NCBI GenBank assembly: GCA_963576725.1
Contig: OY755237.1
Location: forward strand, 63,651,423-63,715,422
Reading direction: 5' to 3'
Length of the DNA stretch: 64,000 nt
Source: Azorinus chamasolen
Taxonomy: Eukaryota > Mollusca > Bivalvia > Cardiida > Solecurtidae
In this document: one piece after another, positions 43,681-54,854 of the stretch
Layout: each line of letters begins with the position of its first letter
Numbering within the stretch: position 1 is the stretch's first letter
Translations under genes and position numbers: made by a program
Notes under the pieces: model-generated
Databases searched by the model: none
The model's input: the letters and a program-made list of their open reading frames with translations, nothing else
What the model was told of the DNA's origin: nothing

Positions 43681-44093
43681 GTAATCCCTGGGGTTGGACC
43701 AATTTTGACCCTAGGGGCATAATTTATATAACTTTTGTAGAAGCCCCGAAGTTGAAGCTATGTGCCAAATATGAAAGCTGAGGACCTTCTAGTTTTAGAG
43801 GAGATGATGTTCAAAGTTTTCACTATATGTTTCTATTGAAAACTGAAAACCCCTGGGGCAGGGCCAATTTTGACCCCAGGGGTATAATTTATATAACTTT
43901 TGTAGAGGACCTACAGATGATGCTATGTGCCAAAGATGAAAGCTGAGAACCCTGTAGATTCAGAGGAGAAGATGTTTAAAGGTTCAAATTGTTGACGACT
44001 GACGACGGACGACGCACGCCGACGGACGACGGACATCAGGCAATCACAAAAGCTCACCCTGAGCACTTTGTGCTCAGGTGAGCTAAAAAAAGA
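43681..44093. repeat. Bivalve-type dispersed repeat (GACGGACGAC / GGTGAGCT end)
   Basis: About two tandem units of roughly 160 bp (each with CCAATTTTGACCC and GATGAAAGCTGAG), then GACGACGGACGACGC blocks, and a terminal hairpin GCTCACC...GGTGAGC. I recall this layout as widespread in bivalve genomes. Confidence 0.65.
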
Positions 44094-44099
44094 AAATTT

Positions 44100-44475
44100 G
44101 TAGCAGACGACAAAGTCAGCAGACGACAGAGTTTGGCTGCGAAGGGGTTAATATTGATAACAGCATAAGCTGATCAGACGACTCCTAAAGGAGCCGTCTG
44201 ATCTGGTTCTACTCTGTTTGCAAAGGCGTGTTCATGGAGTAAAGGGTTACGGCATCGCGTCTCGGAGAAGGTCTCATATTTTACACCTTTAATTACATAT
44301 CATCTACTGATCTGCACAGTAGAACCTGTCTTAAGCGGTTATATTTATTTAATGAACGTCTTAAAAAGCAGGTGAATGCTTATTGCAGGGCAAAAGTAAG
44401 ACAAAAAGTTCCAACTGGAGTATGCTGCATTAGTTTTGATCTGAGTTAAGCTACCACTTGCCTTACAAACACATA
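44100..44475. mobile_element. Remnants of J-, A- and C-family MITEs
   Basis: 44100-44153 is a J-type right end (GCAGACGACAGAG...GGGGTTAA). 44150-44248 holds an A palindrome and right end. 44317-44475 begins CAGTAGAACCTGTCTTAAGC, a C type. Confidence 0.55.
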
Positions 44476-44939
44476 AAAAGTCGCGTGAACAATATGCCGT
44501 GCATGCACTTTAGAAAACGGATTGTAAGGAGTCTAGCAGATGGTCAGCTGAGAAGCAATCTGTTAAACAATGTGTAAACCTTACAACGCTGAACTTTCAA
44601 ACACTAACATTTAACTGTATTTACTTCGTGCTGTGATTAACTCTGTAAAAAAACTGGATCCAGAGGTGTCGCCGAGTAACTCGGCATCTCATCTTGGCCC
44701 GAACACCTTGACACACTATTTATGTTCAGACAACAAATTGAGTGAAACTCCACTCTGAGACATAAAGCAGACGACACAGCTTGCAGACGAAATAGAGTAA
44801 ACTTTGAATGTTTGCCAATGACACGACAACGGACCGTGCGCCGATCATAAGGGTAGTATGTCTTCCTAGAACCGGACAGGTTTACTTTCACTTTCGATTT
44901 ACCAACGCTTGTAACTACAAAACGGTTTTTCATGAGTCA

Positions 44940-45145
44940 GCAAGGCCCACCCTAAACCGAAATTTAATACAAAACCTTGTACATCCTTTTAAAAGCCGGT
45001 GCCTGCTTAATCTATGATGACAGTCGTGCAGAAAGTCCCATTATGAGCTTTCTGCATGACATTTAACCTGTATTAAGCTACCACCTGTCTGATAGACGCT
45101 GATACTAATTTTAACGTCTGGTTTACAGGGGATTTCCTGTTTATG
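44940..45145. mobile_element. C-family MITE, decayed
   Basis: CCTGCTTAATCTATGATG ... ATTAAGCTACCACCTGTC palindrome, right end GGTTTACAGGGGATTTCCTG. Confidence 0.45.
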
Positions 45146-45149
45146 GCGA

Positions 45150-46435
45150 ATTCTACAGAAAACCTGATCATTGTGTATCCAGTTGAAACACGGGGTATTT
45201 CAGCGAGTCGTAAAGATTCAAATAATTGTGTGATCGTTGATTTGAAAGGAACAGCGCTAGGAAGGAACGATCACATTTCAACACATTAAGCAGAGCACAT
45301 GCACGGGCATATCTGTCATTATCTGAATTGCAAACTGTTTCGATCCTGATGAGACACCGATTAACTCGGTAATTGACCTACTGGGATACAAACCGTTTCT
45401 AGCTGTGATTTGATTATATATGAGATTTGCAAGAAGTGGAAGTGGCTAAACGTGCAATCAATACTGCTCGTAACAGGAATTGACCCACGCATTTATAAGC
45501 TTAGTTCGAGTCATTTTCAGAGAATGACGCGTAAAGTAAAGTCGATGCACGTATTTTGGTGGTAACGTTGGTTTGTCACTACATGTCACGTGACTTGCGT
45601 TATTCAATTCATAGGTGTATGAGGTTTGAGGAGAAAATACTCCTCAAACTCTTGACTGTCGGGTTCGGAAAATATTTTACTCATTCAAGCGGACTTGTGT
45701 GTTGGTAAGTACACAATTTTGATCTTCACAGCCTTTTGCATAGACTATGGTTATTCATAAATCATTAAAATGCAGTAGAACCCTAACTATGGTGACCATA
45801 AAAGAAATTCCTAATTCCGGACCGTAGAGATAGCTTAACCTTTTACTCAAAAATTACACATATAAGAAGTAATTACATCATGAATATACTAATTAGACTG
45901 ACACTAGACTAATTTTTGTAATTGCACGAACACATGATTTTTGGATGCGACAACACAATGTCGTCCTACTTTAAGCAACCACATCGTCCTGAGTTTTGAG
46001 ACATGCGTGAAGTGTTCATTTTGCGATAGGGGTGTATTTATAAAAACAAAAAGTAGGCAGTCATATTCAGTGACCGGCAACAATACTAGTTTGATCGTCC
46101 GCTTTAGAGATGTTTTACTGTACGTAGCATTCAATGTTATTATTTGCATAATGGGCAGAGTCGCGCATGGATTCAACAGGATGTTTCGAACCATTCAAGA
46201 AAGGTATGTTGAGCAGCCCGCAAATAATCCCGCAGCTTCTACAACACCGTAGTTATGTGACGTCATTACAAGAATAAAGCAACTACCATGCTTTTTTAAA
46301 CTCTATATTTTAATGCTGTCTAAACATATGTTTACATTAAAATTCAACATTAATTGACTGATATTCCAGTGTTAAATGGTGTGAGGGGTTTTTCGGATAA
46401 GCGGCCATTTCCGTGTTTTTCCGAGCAAAAAACAA
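45150..46435. other. Non-coding stretch; foldback and a short frame
   Basis: It holds an H-type foldback (45331-45395), a palindromic TTTGAGGAGAAAATACTCCT motif near 45628 and a donor-like GGTAAGTAC at about 45705. A 33-codon frame (46151-46252) lies upstream of AATAAA at about 46274. I do not recognise the frame and do not call it a gene. Confidence 0.4.
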
Positions 46436-46549
46436 CTTCCGGTATTTTTAAGATGGCTTCCTTAGCGACAGGTGCTCCGGCTGTAAATAAATAATAGCTT
46501 TGAATATTAGGACATAACGTGAATCTTCGAATCGTGGAAAAAGTATCAG
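46436..46549 (+). promoter_or_regulatory. Candidate core promoter and non-coding first exon
   Basis: ACTTCCGG (ETS-like) followed by AAGATGGC (YY1-like) resembles TATA-less animal promoters. Downstream, CAG followed by GTACGC at 46550 could be a splice donor. It could start the gene whose coding exon begins at 49917, whose upstream part is untranslated. Purely positional inference. Confidence 0.3.
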
Positions 46550-46801
46550 GTACGCTTTAGCGTTTTTGTTTGAAAGTTCTGTTAGTGTGAATGTATGTAG
46601 CGAATGTAATATGCTTAAAATTGTAATACAAAGTACAAACATCCGAGTTGGATGCTGCACATCGGTATAAATATCATCTTGTAAGTTTATCACACTATTC
46701 ACAGTTTGTATAAAGATAACCTTGTTAGTGCATTAAACTTGCTCACAAACTATCGTAATGTAGAACGACTGGATAGTTTTTTAACTATTGCGACAAACCT
46801 G

Positions 46802-47126
46802 TGTCACAGTGTGTAAGTTTATCGCCTTTTATGGCGACGTGGCCGGTATAGATCGAGTGAATGACTGTGAATCTAACGACCCGGGTTCGATCCACGGTCT
46901 GAGCGGGTATGTTTCTTTATAAGAACACCCAGTTACATTTGGCGCTCAACATGGGACTGTGACTGTATGAGCTACGAGTTCGATTGCCAATCGTTCTCAT
47001 ACCCAATAGGACGAATTTCAACTTGCTGGGGGAGTATGTCACAGTGTGTACAGCCTTGCTGTACACGCGCGCTTTTATGACGATGTGGTAGAGTGCATGA
47101 CTGCAAACCTGGCGACTGGGTCAAGC
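46802..47126 (+). mobile_element. TRIM-like mini LTR element with tRNA-like LTR
   Basis: 5' LTR 46802-46937 (TGTCACAGTGTG...CCCAGTTACA, 136 bp). A primer-binding-site-like TTTGGCGCTCAACATGGGAC follows at 46938, then about 99 bp of internal DNA, a purine tract GCTGGGGGAGTA, and a decayed 3' LTR from 47037 (TGTCACAGTGTGTACAGC). The LTR contains tRNA-like A- and B-box sequences (GTGGTAGAGTGCATG in the 3' copy, GGGTTCGATCC in the 5' copy). There is no coding capacity. Confidence 0.6.
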
Positions 47127-47537
47127 ATTTTGACAGAATTACGTCCCTTTTTAATTTAGAATTTTTGGTTAATCTTTTTGTTTTAAAAGTCCAATTGTTT
47201 ATACATAACCCTTTGAGATAAAACCTTGAAACTTGGAACTTCCCACATTTGGTCTTGGAATTTGCGTTTAGCAAATATGTTAACCACAGTTAATGTTGAA
47301 CAAGGCCTCGACGGGCATATATTGTGCCCACTGGCACTCTTGTTATGAAAAGGATTTGTAGTTACTCAGAGCTTCGTCAAACATGTCCATTAATTGATTT
47401 CCACAATTTTCCATCTCTTGAAAAGTAGGCGGTTTTCTAAGCATTTAGCAAATTCAGATATTGGTAATAATTAGCTGAATGCATAAAATTATGTACCATA
47501 AAACTGGGCTGTAAGCATTATTTTCATATATGAATAT

Positions 47538-48755
47538 CAGCCCTTTTTCTGACCATTTTGGGAAAAGAGTACCTTGTGAAATTGGGAATTTTCACATCGT
47601 AAAATTGGACAAATTGGGAAAAAAAGTTATCGACAAACCGTTAATTTGAGAAATATTTTCCAAACAACTGTATAAATTGTGCATATAAAATGTCTAAAAA
47701 AATGTATAAATGCATAATTAAACAACAATTTTGCTAAATTTTTATTGAAGCAATACATGCACTGTACATAGACAGTGTCTTATTAAAGTGGAAGCTTTCT
47801 GGATTTTGCAAGGTTTTACACATCTTCTCTAGATACCCTTCAAAAAGTTCTTGTGGTCCCTTCAAGTTAATCATTATGAGGGAAGACAGTTTGGTTTGCA
47901 AAAGTGTGCTCCTTTTAGGAGAACACAAAGTGTTCATGGCATTAAACACCCTCTCAACTGCTGCTGTGCTGATGCACTTTAGTTTTATCAGTTTATGGAT
48001 TTTTCTGAAACATGCACAAAAGACTGGACATGTACCCCACAGACATAACCATTGTAGTACAACCATGGATAGTCTTTATGGTACTTGCCAGCGTCAAAAG
48101 TTCTCCTGTTGGGAAACGTCCGTGGTGTTGATGTGGACGTGTGAAACTCAGTCCGACTCATCTCCATTTATTTTCTTAAGAGACAGACATAGTAAGGAAT
48201 CACCATGCACTGTTGCTGGTAGTTAATTCTGACGCTTAGGAAACACTTTCACACCGATTTTCAGACAAAGTCGAGTCTAAACTGCTCGTGAGAATTAATC
48301 CCACGTACAGCAGGTAGAGGCTGTCTGGTGCTGCCGTGTTCCGAGTCATATTTTCTCATAAGAAGTTTAGCCAACAGGGATACCCGACTGTGATATAGTA
48401 GAACTTGACTTAGACCAAAGCTGGTCTAGTTTTGTTAAGCCTTTGGCGCCGATTTTACGTAGTTTCGTTTGATAATATTTCGAGTTGTGTGACTTTTTGT
48501 TGTTGACATTACTTACAATAGGATTTAACGATAGCTCATGAAGGCATCCGAATACACGATCTTCTGATAGTCGGCGCCTACTGTAAAATCTCGGTATTTA
48601 TGCGTCTTACGAAAATCGAAAATTCAATCTTCGAATTTTTTTTAATTACAGTTTCTGATTGGGAATCTTTTTTTGAAATTGGGAAAAAAGGAGTATATTT
48701 GTCATTGGGAATGGGTCCGATAGTCGGACCCGTGGAATAGACAGAAAAAGGCCTG
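47538..48755 (-). mobile_element. hAT-like DNA transposon, decayed
   Basis: Terminal inverted repeats CAGCCCTTTTTCTG and CAGAAAAAGGCCTG enclose a minus-strand fragment with the hAT dimerisation motif. The element is too short for a full transposase. Confidence 0.65.
47734..48066 (-). pseudogene. hAT transposase C-terminal fragment
   Basis: The frame contains ISTAAVERVFNAMNTL and KRSTLLQTKLSSLIMI, the conserved hAT C-terminal dimerisation region. Catalytic parts upstream are not recognisable. Confidence 0.65.
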
Positions 48756-49677
48756 AATATGCATACAACTTTTGACGTTACTTGATTTGTACAGAATATA
48801 AGCAGAACATAACTTTAAAACAGTGAAAATATCAGAACTGACTCAACACTCAGACTGTGTTCCTTACTGCATTTGCTATAAAGCACTTAATTAAAGTGAC
48901 AGGCAGCTAGGGGAAAAGAGCAACTAGTACAGGACTAAGATCCTGAACCCCTCACTACCAGTGAGTGCTCTACCAAATTAGCTAAATGGACTTCTATGAG
49001 ATCCATAGACCACATCACTACACAATACTGTTCTATGTTCATTTTCTCTTCTTCGTGTTAAGTGTGATCATTCAACATAGTTGTAGATAGAAGATCTAGC
49101 TTTTATAAAATTTAAAAGCATGATAAAAATGTATGTATTATCATATAGAAAAATCAGATTGAAACGCCATGCTTGGAAAACCACTTTTTTCATTTATTTA
49201 TCCATGATTTAGAGTAAATCTAAGTTGCAATAAAAGCTGAAAGTTAGTAGCACGTACACAGTCTCAGACAGGTCACCAATACATAAGTGTATGAATATAA
49301 CTTTATGGCACATGTGACATCTTTAATCTTACTGATAGATCAATAAGTTTTAAAAAAAAAAACAGGTCTGCCTAATAGCTGTGAGACTGATGTGCAACAA
49401 CCTATTCACAACCCTGTTACCTTGAAATTCCCTGAACTCAAGAGCCACTTCATTAAGCTCACTATATCAGTTCAAACTGTTGTATAGTTACAGCTCTGCC
49501 TTGCAGTATGTAACATATATTGTCCAGAAGTAAAGAATTTTTACATGAAATTATATATTTATTCCGGCCAAAAAGTCTCAAGTATTTCAAAGGTACATGT
49601 TAAGAAAAGTTTATTATTACCGCTGTATATTTGGTATTTGTAGGTTTCGTTTCAATCTGTACAGAAGTAATTGTATA
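48756..49677. other. Non-coding, with one tRNA-like sequence
   Basis: 48938-48991 on the minus strand reads TTTAGCTAATTTGGTAGAGC (A-box-like), an anticodon-like loop CTGGTAG, then GGGGTTCAGGATC (weak B box). It is probably a tRNA-derived repeat or pseudogene. I recognise nothing else. Confidence 0.4.
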
Positions 49678-49870
49678 CAGAGCTCCAGATAAGATGAGTA
49701 AATTTAAACATTTTCAATAATAGCTCCTTTATTTCTCCACCAAACCCTATACTGTGACCACTCTTTAGAATCATCTCGAAGAGACGATTCTAAAGAGTGG
49801 TCACAGTATAGGGTTTGGTGGAGAAATGATGAATTTAGTATTTGGGTATGCACCGTTATCTGTAGCTCTG
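49678..49870. mobile_element. D-family MITE just upstream of the VWA exon
   Basis: TIRs CAGAGCTCCAGATAA and TTATCTGTAGCTCTG. The central palindrome TTTCTCCACCAAACCCTATA...GGTTTGGTGGAGAAA has core TCTCGAAGAGACGA. It lies 46 bp upstream of the splice acceptor at 49916. Confidence 0.85.
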
Positions 49871-49916
49871 TGTATATAATAAAATTTTATATTGATTTTT
49901 GTTTCTATATTTACAG

Positions 49917-50924
49917 TACCAGTGGTGATCCATCAAGGCAGCTAAAATGTCTGTACCAGTGTTGGAACCCCGTGGTATTCCCACCATATTTGGTGAGGTC
50001 TTTGAGAAGAATGTTACCTTCTGCATTGACACATCAGGCAGTATGTACAAAGGCATTGACATGGTTAAAGAACATTTGATAGAAACACTTATGAAACTAG
50101 CAAATTCAGGAAAGCCTTACATGTTCAATATCATTGAGTTTAACTCTGAAGTAACACAGTGGTCTGATAAAATGGTCACCTGTTCTCCTCAAACTGTTGC
50201 TGTAGCACAGGAATGGATTCAAAAACTTGGTGCTAAAACTGGAACAAATACGAAAGGAGCTCTTTTAACAGCCCTGAATGATCCACTCTGTCATGCTGTG
50301 TACTTAGTTACTGATGGACTACCTGATGATCATCCGGTGGAAATCCTTGATCAGGTTAGCAATGTAGGTAAACTGAGGCCAATACATTGCGTATATCTTT
50401 CCACAGAAGAAACAACAGAATCCTCAGCTATTGAATTTTTGGAAGATTTGTCCATTGAGTCTTATGGATCATTTCATATTGTAACCTTAACCACTCATGG
50501 ATGTGTTGAAAGAATCACACCAATATACAGGGCAGATCATGCTAATGAGAGAATTATACGGACTCTGAATGGCACAGTTCGACCAAACATACAGACTTGT
50601 AGTGTTGCAACAACACTTCAGGTTGATCCAGATGACAGCCTTCGACTTGCACCAAGATCATTTGGATGGAGGAACCCTCATTTTGCCCCACCCTGGGGAC
50701 CACATTGGTATGATTACCTTGGAATGCCATTTAGATATTACTACCCACATGCATGGAGCCGGTACAGACCAGCCAGGGGCTGGATCAAGTCCCAGGAGCA
50801 GGTGATGGAGTCACTGGAAACATCTGATCTATCCCCTTCAGCAGGAGCCCTTCTTATCAACAAGTGTGTTCTGGCACGCAGAATTGATGATGGCTACTTC
50901 TATAAAGGTGTCGTTAAAAGTCAA
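49917..50924 (+). CDS. VWA3B-like protein, VWA domain exon
   Basis: The acceptor TTTCTATATTTACAG ends at 49916 and the donor CAA/GTGAGT is at 50924/50925. The exon starts with UTR: an in-frame TGA at 49926 precedes the ATG at 49947, fixing the start. It encodes 326 residues. A von Willebrand factor A domain at about 20-200 has MIDAS residues DTSGS (29-33), the TGTNTKGAL threonine region and VTDGLPDD. A Pro/Trp/Tyr-rich linker follows (about 240-290), then the start of a Tudor-like DUF4537 domain (KCVLARRIDDGYFYKGVV). VWA3-type proteins are often cilia- or flagellum-associated; function here is inference. Confidence 0.85.
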
Positions 50925-50942
50925 GTGAGTAAAAGTGCCGTT

Positions 50943-51164
50943 TTAACTCTTTCAACACCAAAAAACAAATTTAAGAATGGATTACTCCAAAATTCAAAAA
51001 GGTCAAACTTACTATGAATATTCAGGAATTGTTTTAATGAAAAGTGTAACATATGACAAACATTGCAGACTGTGATGAGAGGACTCTTCTAGGAGCCCTC
51101 TTAGCTGGGTCTATGCTGTTTGCAAAGGACATTAATGACTTAATTCCTGTACTGAAAGGGTTAA
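50943..51164. mobile_element. F-family piggyBac-like MITE at the start of the intron
   Basis: TTAACTCTTTCAACACC to CTGAAAGGGTTAA, with a palindrome CAGACTGTGATGAGAGGA...CCCTCTTAGCTGGGTCT. It starts 18 bp inside the intron. Confidence 0.75.
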
Positions 51165-51343
51165 TGATGATGAATTTCTAGCAATATATACATTTACTAA
51201 GTACAAAATGTTTGTATAATTTAGATTCAAATCGAGACAGACGATCTGAGACCTCATGCAACAGGAGACTTGTACTACTGAACAGTAATTACATAGAATA
51301 TTAGTATTTGCAAGTTCTAGGACTTGCTGGTACAACATCATGT

Positions 51344-51586
51344 TTTAACTTTCTCCGAGGTATTGATGCCTTAAATTTCGACGTCTCTGTAAAAGTCACT
51401 TTTTGAAACCATATTGATAAATAGAGCATTTTCTACATTAAAACAAATGCTGTGTTCATCACAATGGTTTTAAAACTACAAAATTCCAAAAAAAATCACT
51501 TTTTTTCCAGTATGGTAAATGCTCCTTTTCAGTAGATTTGTTCAAAGAGATTGGGTCTAAAAATAGCCTATGAGGGAATGGGTCAT
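51344..51586. mobile_element. B-family MITE
   Basis: TTAACTTTCTCCGAGG to GCCTATGAGGGAATGGGTCA. The palindrome is decayed. Confidence 0.65.
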
Positions 51587-51677
51587 ATAACATTTATAAT
51601 CAAATAATGATCACCCAAACAAACATAGGTAATTATGTAACATATATACTTTGTAACTAGAATAAATAAAAAGCCCT

Positions 51678-51892
51678 ACCCTGATTACCATAAGTATTCG
51701 GACACCCAGTCTCCCCTCTCCATCAGTTAGTAAAGCTGAATAACTAATTTTGGTTCCATTATAACTTTATATTAGATTGATAAAGTAGCAAATAGTGTGG
51801 ACCCTGATCAAACAGCTCCTGGAGGATCCTTTTGATCTGGGTCTGCACTATTTGTCAAGTCTGTCTGAATACTTCTAAAGGGTAGTTAGGGT
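51678..51892. mobile_element. E-family MITE
   Basis: Ends ACCCTGATTACCATAAGTAT and AGGGTAGTTAGGGT with an internal palindrome CAAATAGTGTGGACCCTG...GGGTCTGCACTATTTG. Other copies are at 54340-54535, 58637-59143 (reversed) and 63178-63385. Confidence 0.7.
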
Positions 51893-52233
51893 ATTCCAAA
51901 AATAATGTAGATAAAAGCTAGTGAAAAGTAATTTTTCTCACATGGTTTTTCTTTCCTTTTTTCCTTTGAATTACATACATGTATAATGATTTACTTCTCA
52001 TTCGACACATATTTATTCAATGTTTTCACAAGGATTCTGAGGTATATATCTTCACCACTTCTTTTCTTTTTTACTATTGCTAATTTTAATACATTTTGTT
52101 TTTGCATGAATGGAATGGATGTATATTTTCATATATATCTCTCTTGATTTACACCAGTCAAAAGTTGAAGAGAAAGTAAGCTCTTTATTGTGTTGTATTT
52201 GTTGTTGGCATTGTCTGATACTTCATTACTTTA

Positions 52234-52456
52234 AGGCTTTATGCCATAAATATGCATTTTTAATGCCTTTGCAAACAGAGTAGGCCCGGATCAGATGGCT
52301 CCTGTAGGAACAGTCTGTTCAGAGCCCAGCTCTGTTTGTTTATGTCATTGTTTAGATCTGATTCTACAGTTTCTGCCATGGCTAAAAAAATTAAAATGTC
52401 TGTGTTCATATGCCATTAATCTTCTGACATGAATATTGGTGAAGTAAAGGGTTAAA
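52234..52456. mobile_element. A-family MITE
   Basis: Palindrome GCAAACAGAGTAGGCCC...CAGCTCTGTTTG; right end TGGTGAAGTAAAGGGTTAA. Confidence 0.65.
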
Positions 52457-52738
52457 GTAAAAGGTTTAGACAAGTGTATGAATAAGTTTCTGTTACTTTC
52501 AGTCTGCTGAACTATGGACCTGTATACAAAATGTACAGTGTGTTTCACAATTCTTAGAATGGGCTTTTTACTATATTTTTTTTAATATATGATCAGTATC
52601 GCAGTTTGAATCCTGATGAGACTCTGAAATACTCAGCATATCACATTGAACTAAGTTGTCTACAGAGGTGAACAGAATTCCACCCATAGATTCAAGAAGG
52701 CATGCCATTCTTTTTATGTAGCTTTTTATATGCCCATC

Positions 52739-52957
52739 TTAACCCTTTCCCTCATATACGCCATTTAACGCCTCTGTAAAATCACTTTTGAAACCATTGT
52801 GATAAAGAGAGAATTTGCTCCATAGGAGCAAATGTTCTATTTATCACAATGGCTTCAAAACTTTACAATTCTACAATTTTCCTTTTCTCTAGTAAATGCT
52901 CCTTTTCAGTAGATTTATTCAAAGAATAAATCTACTCTAGATGTGGTAATGGGTTAA
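52739..52957. mobile_element. B-family MITE
   Basis: TTAACCCTTTCCCTCATATA to GTGGTAATGGGTTAA, core GCTCCATAGGAGC. Confidence 0.8.
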
Positions 52958-53054
52958 GATAGAATCTGTTATTTTTGACCCACTACAAGTGTGCAGGCAA
53001 GCTTCATCCTGTAAAGTTGTTCACTCTCTAACTTAACCCTTCAATCCTTGAATA

Positions 53055-53303
53055 TTAACCCTTCGCTTGCTATTCACATCAATATACCTACCTGTAAATA
53101 GTGAAGACCCAGATGATACAGCTCCTGCAGGAGCTGTCTCATCAGGGTCTGCACTATTTACAAGTTGATTGTGCAATCAGTGCACTCCACAGCAGTGATT
53201 GCACAGCGAAATACTTGTACACAGTGAAGATATATGTAATTATACAATAGGGCATGGGTAAAGCAGAAGAAATGCATTTTAGAATTCAGCAAGAGAGGGT
53301 TAA
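53055..53303. mobile_element. K-family piggyBac-like MITE
   Basis: TTAACCCTTCGCTTGCT and AGCAAGAGAGGGTTAA termini, with a palindrome GTAAATAGTGAAGACCCAG...CTGCACTATTTAC, core AGCTCCTGCAGGAGCT. Confidence 0.8.
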
Positions 53304-53497
53304 TGTGAGAAATAATGTATATATATATATATATGACTTTATATATACAGTCTATGAACAAGAAAAGTAATGGCCCTCCTAAAACCTGTAGAATAATGTC
53401 TATATATACTTTCATAAGCAAACAAAGAAGACCCTGATCAGACGGCTCCTACAGAAATCATCTGATATGGGTTTACACTGTTTGCAAAGGTGTTAAA

Positions 53498-54010
53498 AGA
53501 GGTCTGTTTGCAAAGGCATTAAAAGGCATATAGATGGTCTACTCTGTTTGCAAAGGCATTATACAGTATAGCTCGAACCATTTGACCTGGACCCTGACCT
53601 AGATTTCTATTTTTATCTTGGGCGTTGCACAGGTTTGTCCTCGGCATGCGTTCCAGTAAGCAACTATGCATGGACACACTCGTGATTGTATGGTTTATAT
53701 ATGCACGGGTTATCGCTCTCCCATTATTTCAGCGAGAATAGATTCAAGATTTACAGGCAGAGTTTTATTTATACAGCATCACCTCTCTCATTATGTACTC
53801 TGCATATGGGTCGGCGTCCAGGTCAATTTTTCCGAGCTTTATATCTGTGGTATTCTCTGTTTGCAACGGCATTACAAGGCATATCTATGGTCTACTCTGT
53901 TTGCAAAGGCATTAAATGGCATATCTATGATCTACTCTGTTTGCAAAGGCATTAAAAGGCATATCTATGGTCTACTCTGTTTGCAAAGGCATTAAATGGC
54001 ATATCTATGG
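53498..54010. repeat. 40-bp minisatellite made from an A-MITE end, interrupted
   Basis: Units TCTACTCTGTTTGCAAAGGC plus ATTAAAAGGCATATCTATGG. Two copies lie at 53498-53561 and about four at 53848-54007. The unit equals the right end of A elements; the last copy ends GGAGTAAAGAGTTAA like an A terminus. Confidence 0.85.
53562..53847. mobile_element. I-family MITE inside the minisatellite
   Basis: TACAGTATAGCTCGAACC...TTTGACCTGGACCCTGACC at the left and the complementary GGGTCGGCGTCCAGGTCAAT...CGAGCTTTATA at the right, about 286 bp. A single matching end occurs at about 40415. Confidence 0.65.
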
Positions 54011-54339
54011 AGTAAAGAGTTAAGAAGCTTTTGTCCAATCATCACTATGTTGAGAGGTATGTCTATGGGCACTCTTGTGCATTATATTGGTCAAAAGAAA
54101 TTTGACTCTCCATTTGATAAATGGTGCAACAGCATAGGGATTTATGGAAATTCACACCAGCTTGTAAAAGCTTATATTGACCAGAAGATGCTCCCTTAAT
54201 TAAAATTACACTGAATCATATAACTAAGGTAATATAAGACAGATTGTTATTAATTTGTCAGGTCTAGATGTCATTAATAAGACTAATGATGACTATTTCC
54301 AGTTGCATTCTGGCATAAAAGTGGAAACAGCAATAAACA

Positions 54340-54535
54340 TACCCTATTTACTCTTAAGTATTCAGACACACAATCTCCTCTCTCCACTGGTTTATATATA
54401 TGAATAATTCAATTTGGCACTATTTTGATAACTTTTAATTAGACTGACCTAGTATCAAATAGTGTAGACCCTCATCAAACACATCTGGGTCTACACTATT
54501 TACCTAAGTGTATCTGTCTTAGGTTAATTAGGGTA
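54340..54535. mobile_element. E-family MITE
   Basis: ACCCTATTTACTCTTAAGTA to TTAGGTTAATTAGGGT. The palindrome AAATAGTGTAGACCC...GGGTCTACACTATTT has lost its core. Confidence 0.7.
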
Positions 54536-54588
54536 TAACCATATTCAAATATATGTAATGTACATTTTGTATAATTTTAAATTACAAA

Positions 54589-54837
54589 TTAACCCTTTAC
54601 TCCATAGATATGCATATTAACACCTTTGCACACAGAGTAGACCCAGATCGAATGGCTCTAACGGGAGCCCTCTGATGAGGATCTGCTATGTTTGCTTATG
54701 GAATACAATAGATCTGATGTTACAATTTCTGCCATAGTAAAACATTGATATATTCATATACCATTTTAACAATTAATCTAATTAATATTCATGATGTCAT
54801 TATTTCTTATATGAATATTCTTGGAGTAAAGAGTTAA
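54589..54837. mobile_element. A-family MITE (A1), full length
   Basis: TTAACCCTTTACTCCATAGA to TTGGAGTAAAGAGTTAA. It contains the intact TCTAATTAATATTCAT motif that serves as the empty site for 41363-41587. Confidence 0.8.
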
Positions 54838-54854
54838 TGTAATATTCGGGAAGT

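Noticed and set aside
44637..44933. 98-codon minus-strand frame
   Set aside because: It overlaps H-family and other repeat remnants and shows no domain.
46151..46252. 33-codon frame followed by AATAAA
   Set aside because: Too short and unrecognised; the upstream block is duplicated MITE-flank sequence. Kept only as a note.
48938..48991. Functional tRNA gene
   Set aside because: A-box-like start and anticodon-like loop, but a weak B box and no clean acceptor stem; more likely a tRNA-derived repeat.
50925..51017. C-terminal extension of the VWA exon frame past 50924
   Set aside because: It reads through a consensus donor GTGAGT into an F-family MITE, and the next exon continues the domain in phase.
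53666..54199. Frames with repeated VCKGIK-type peptides
   Set aside because: Translation of the A-MITE-derived minisatellite and the I element.
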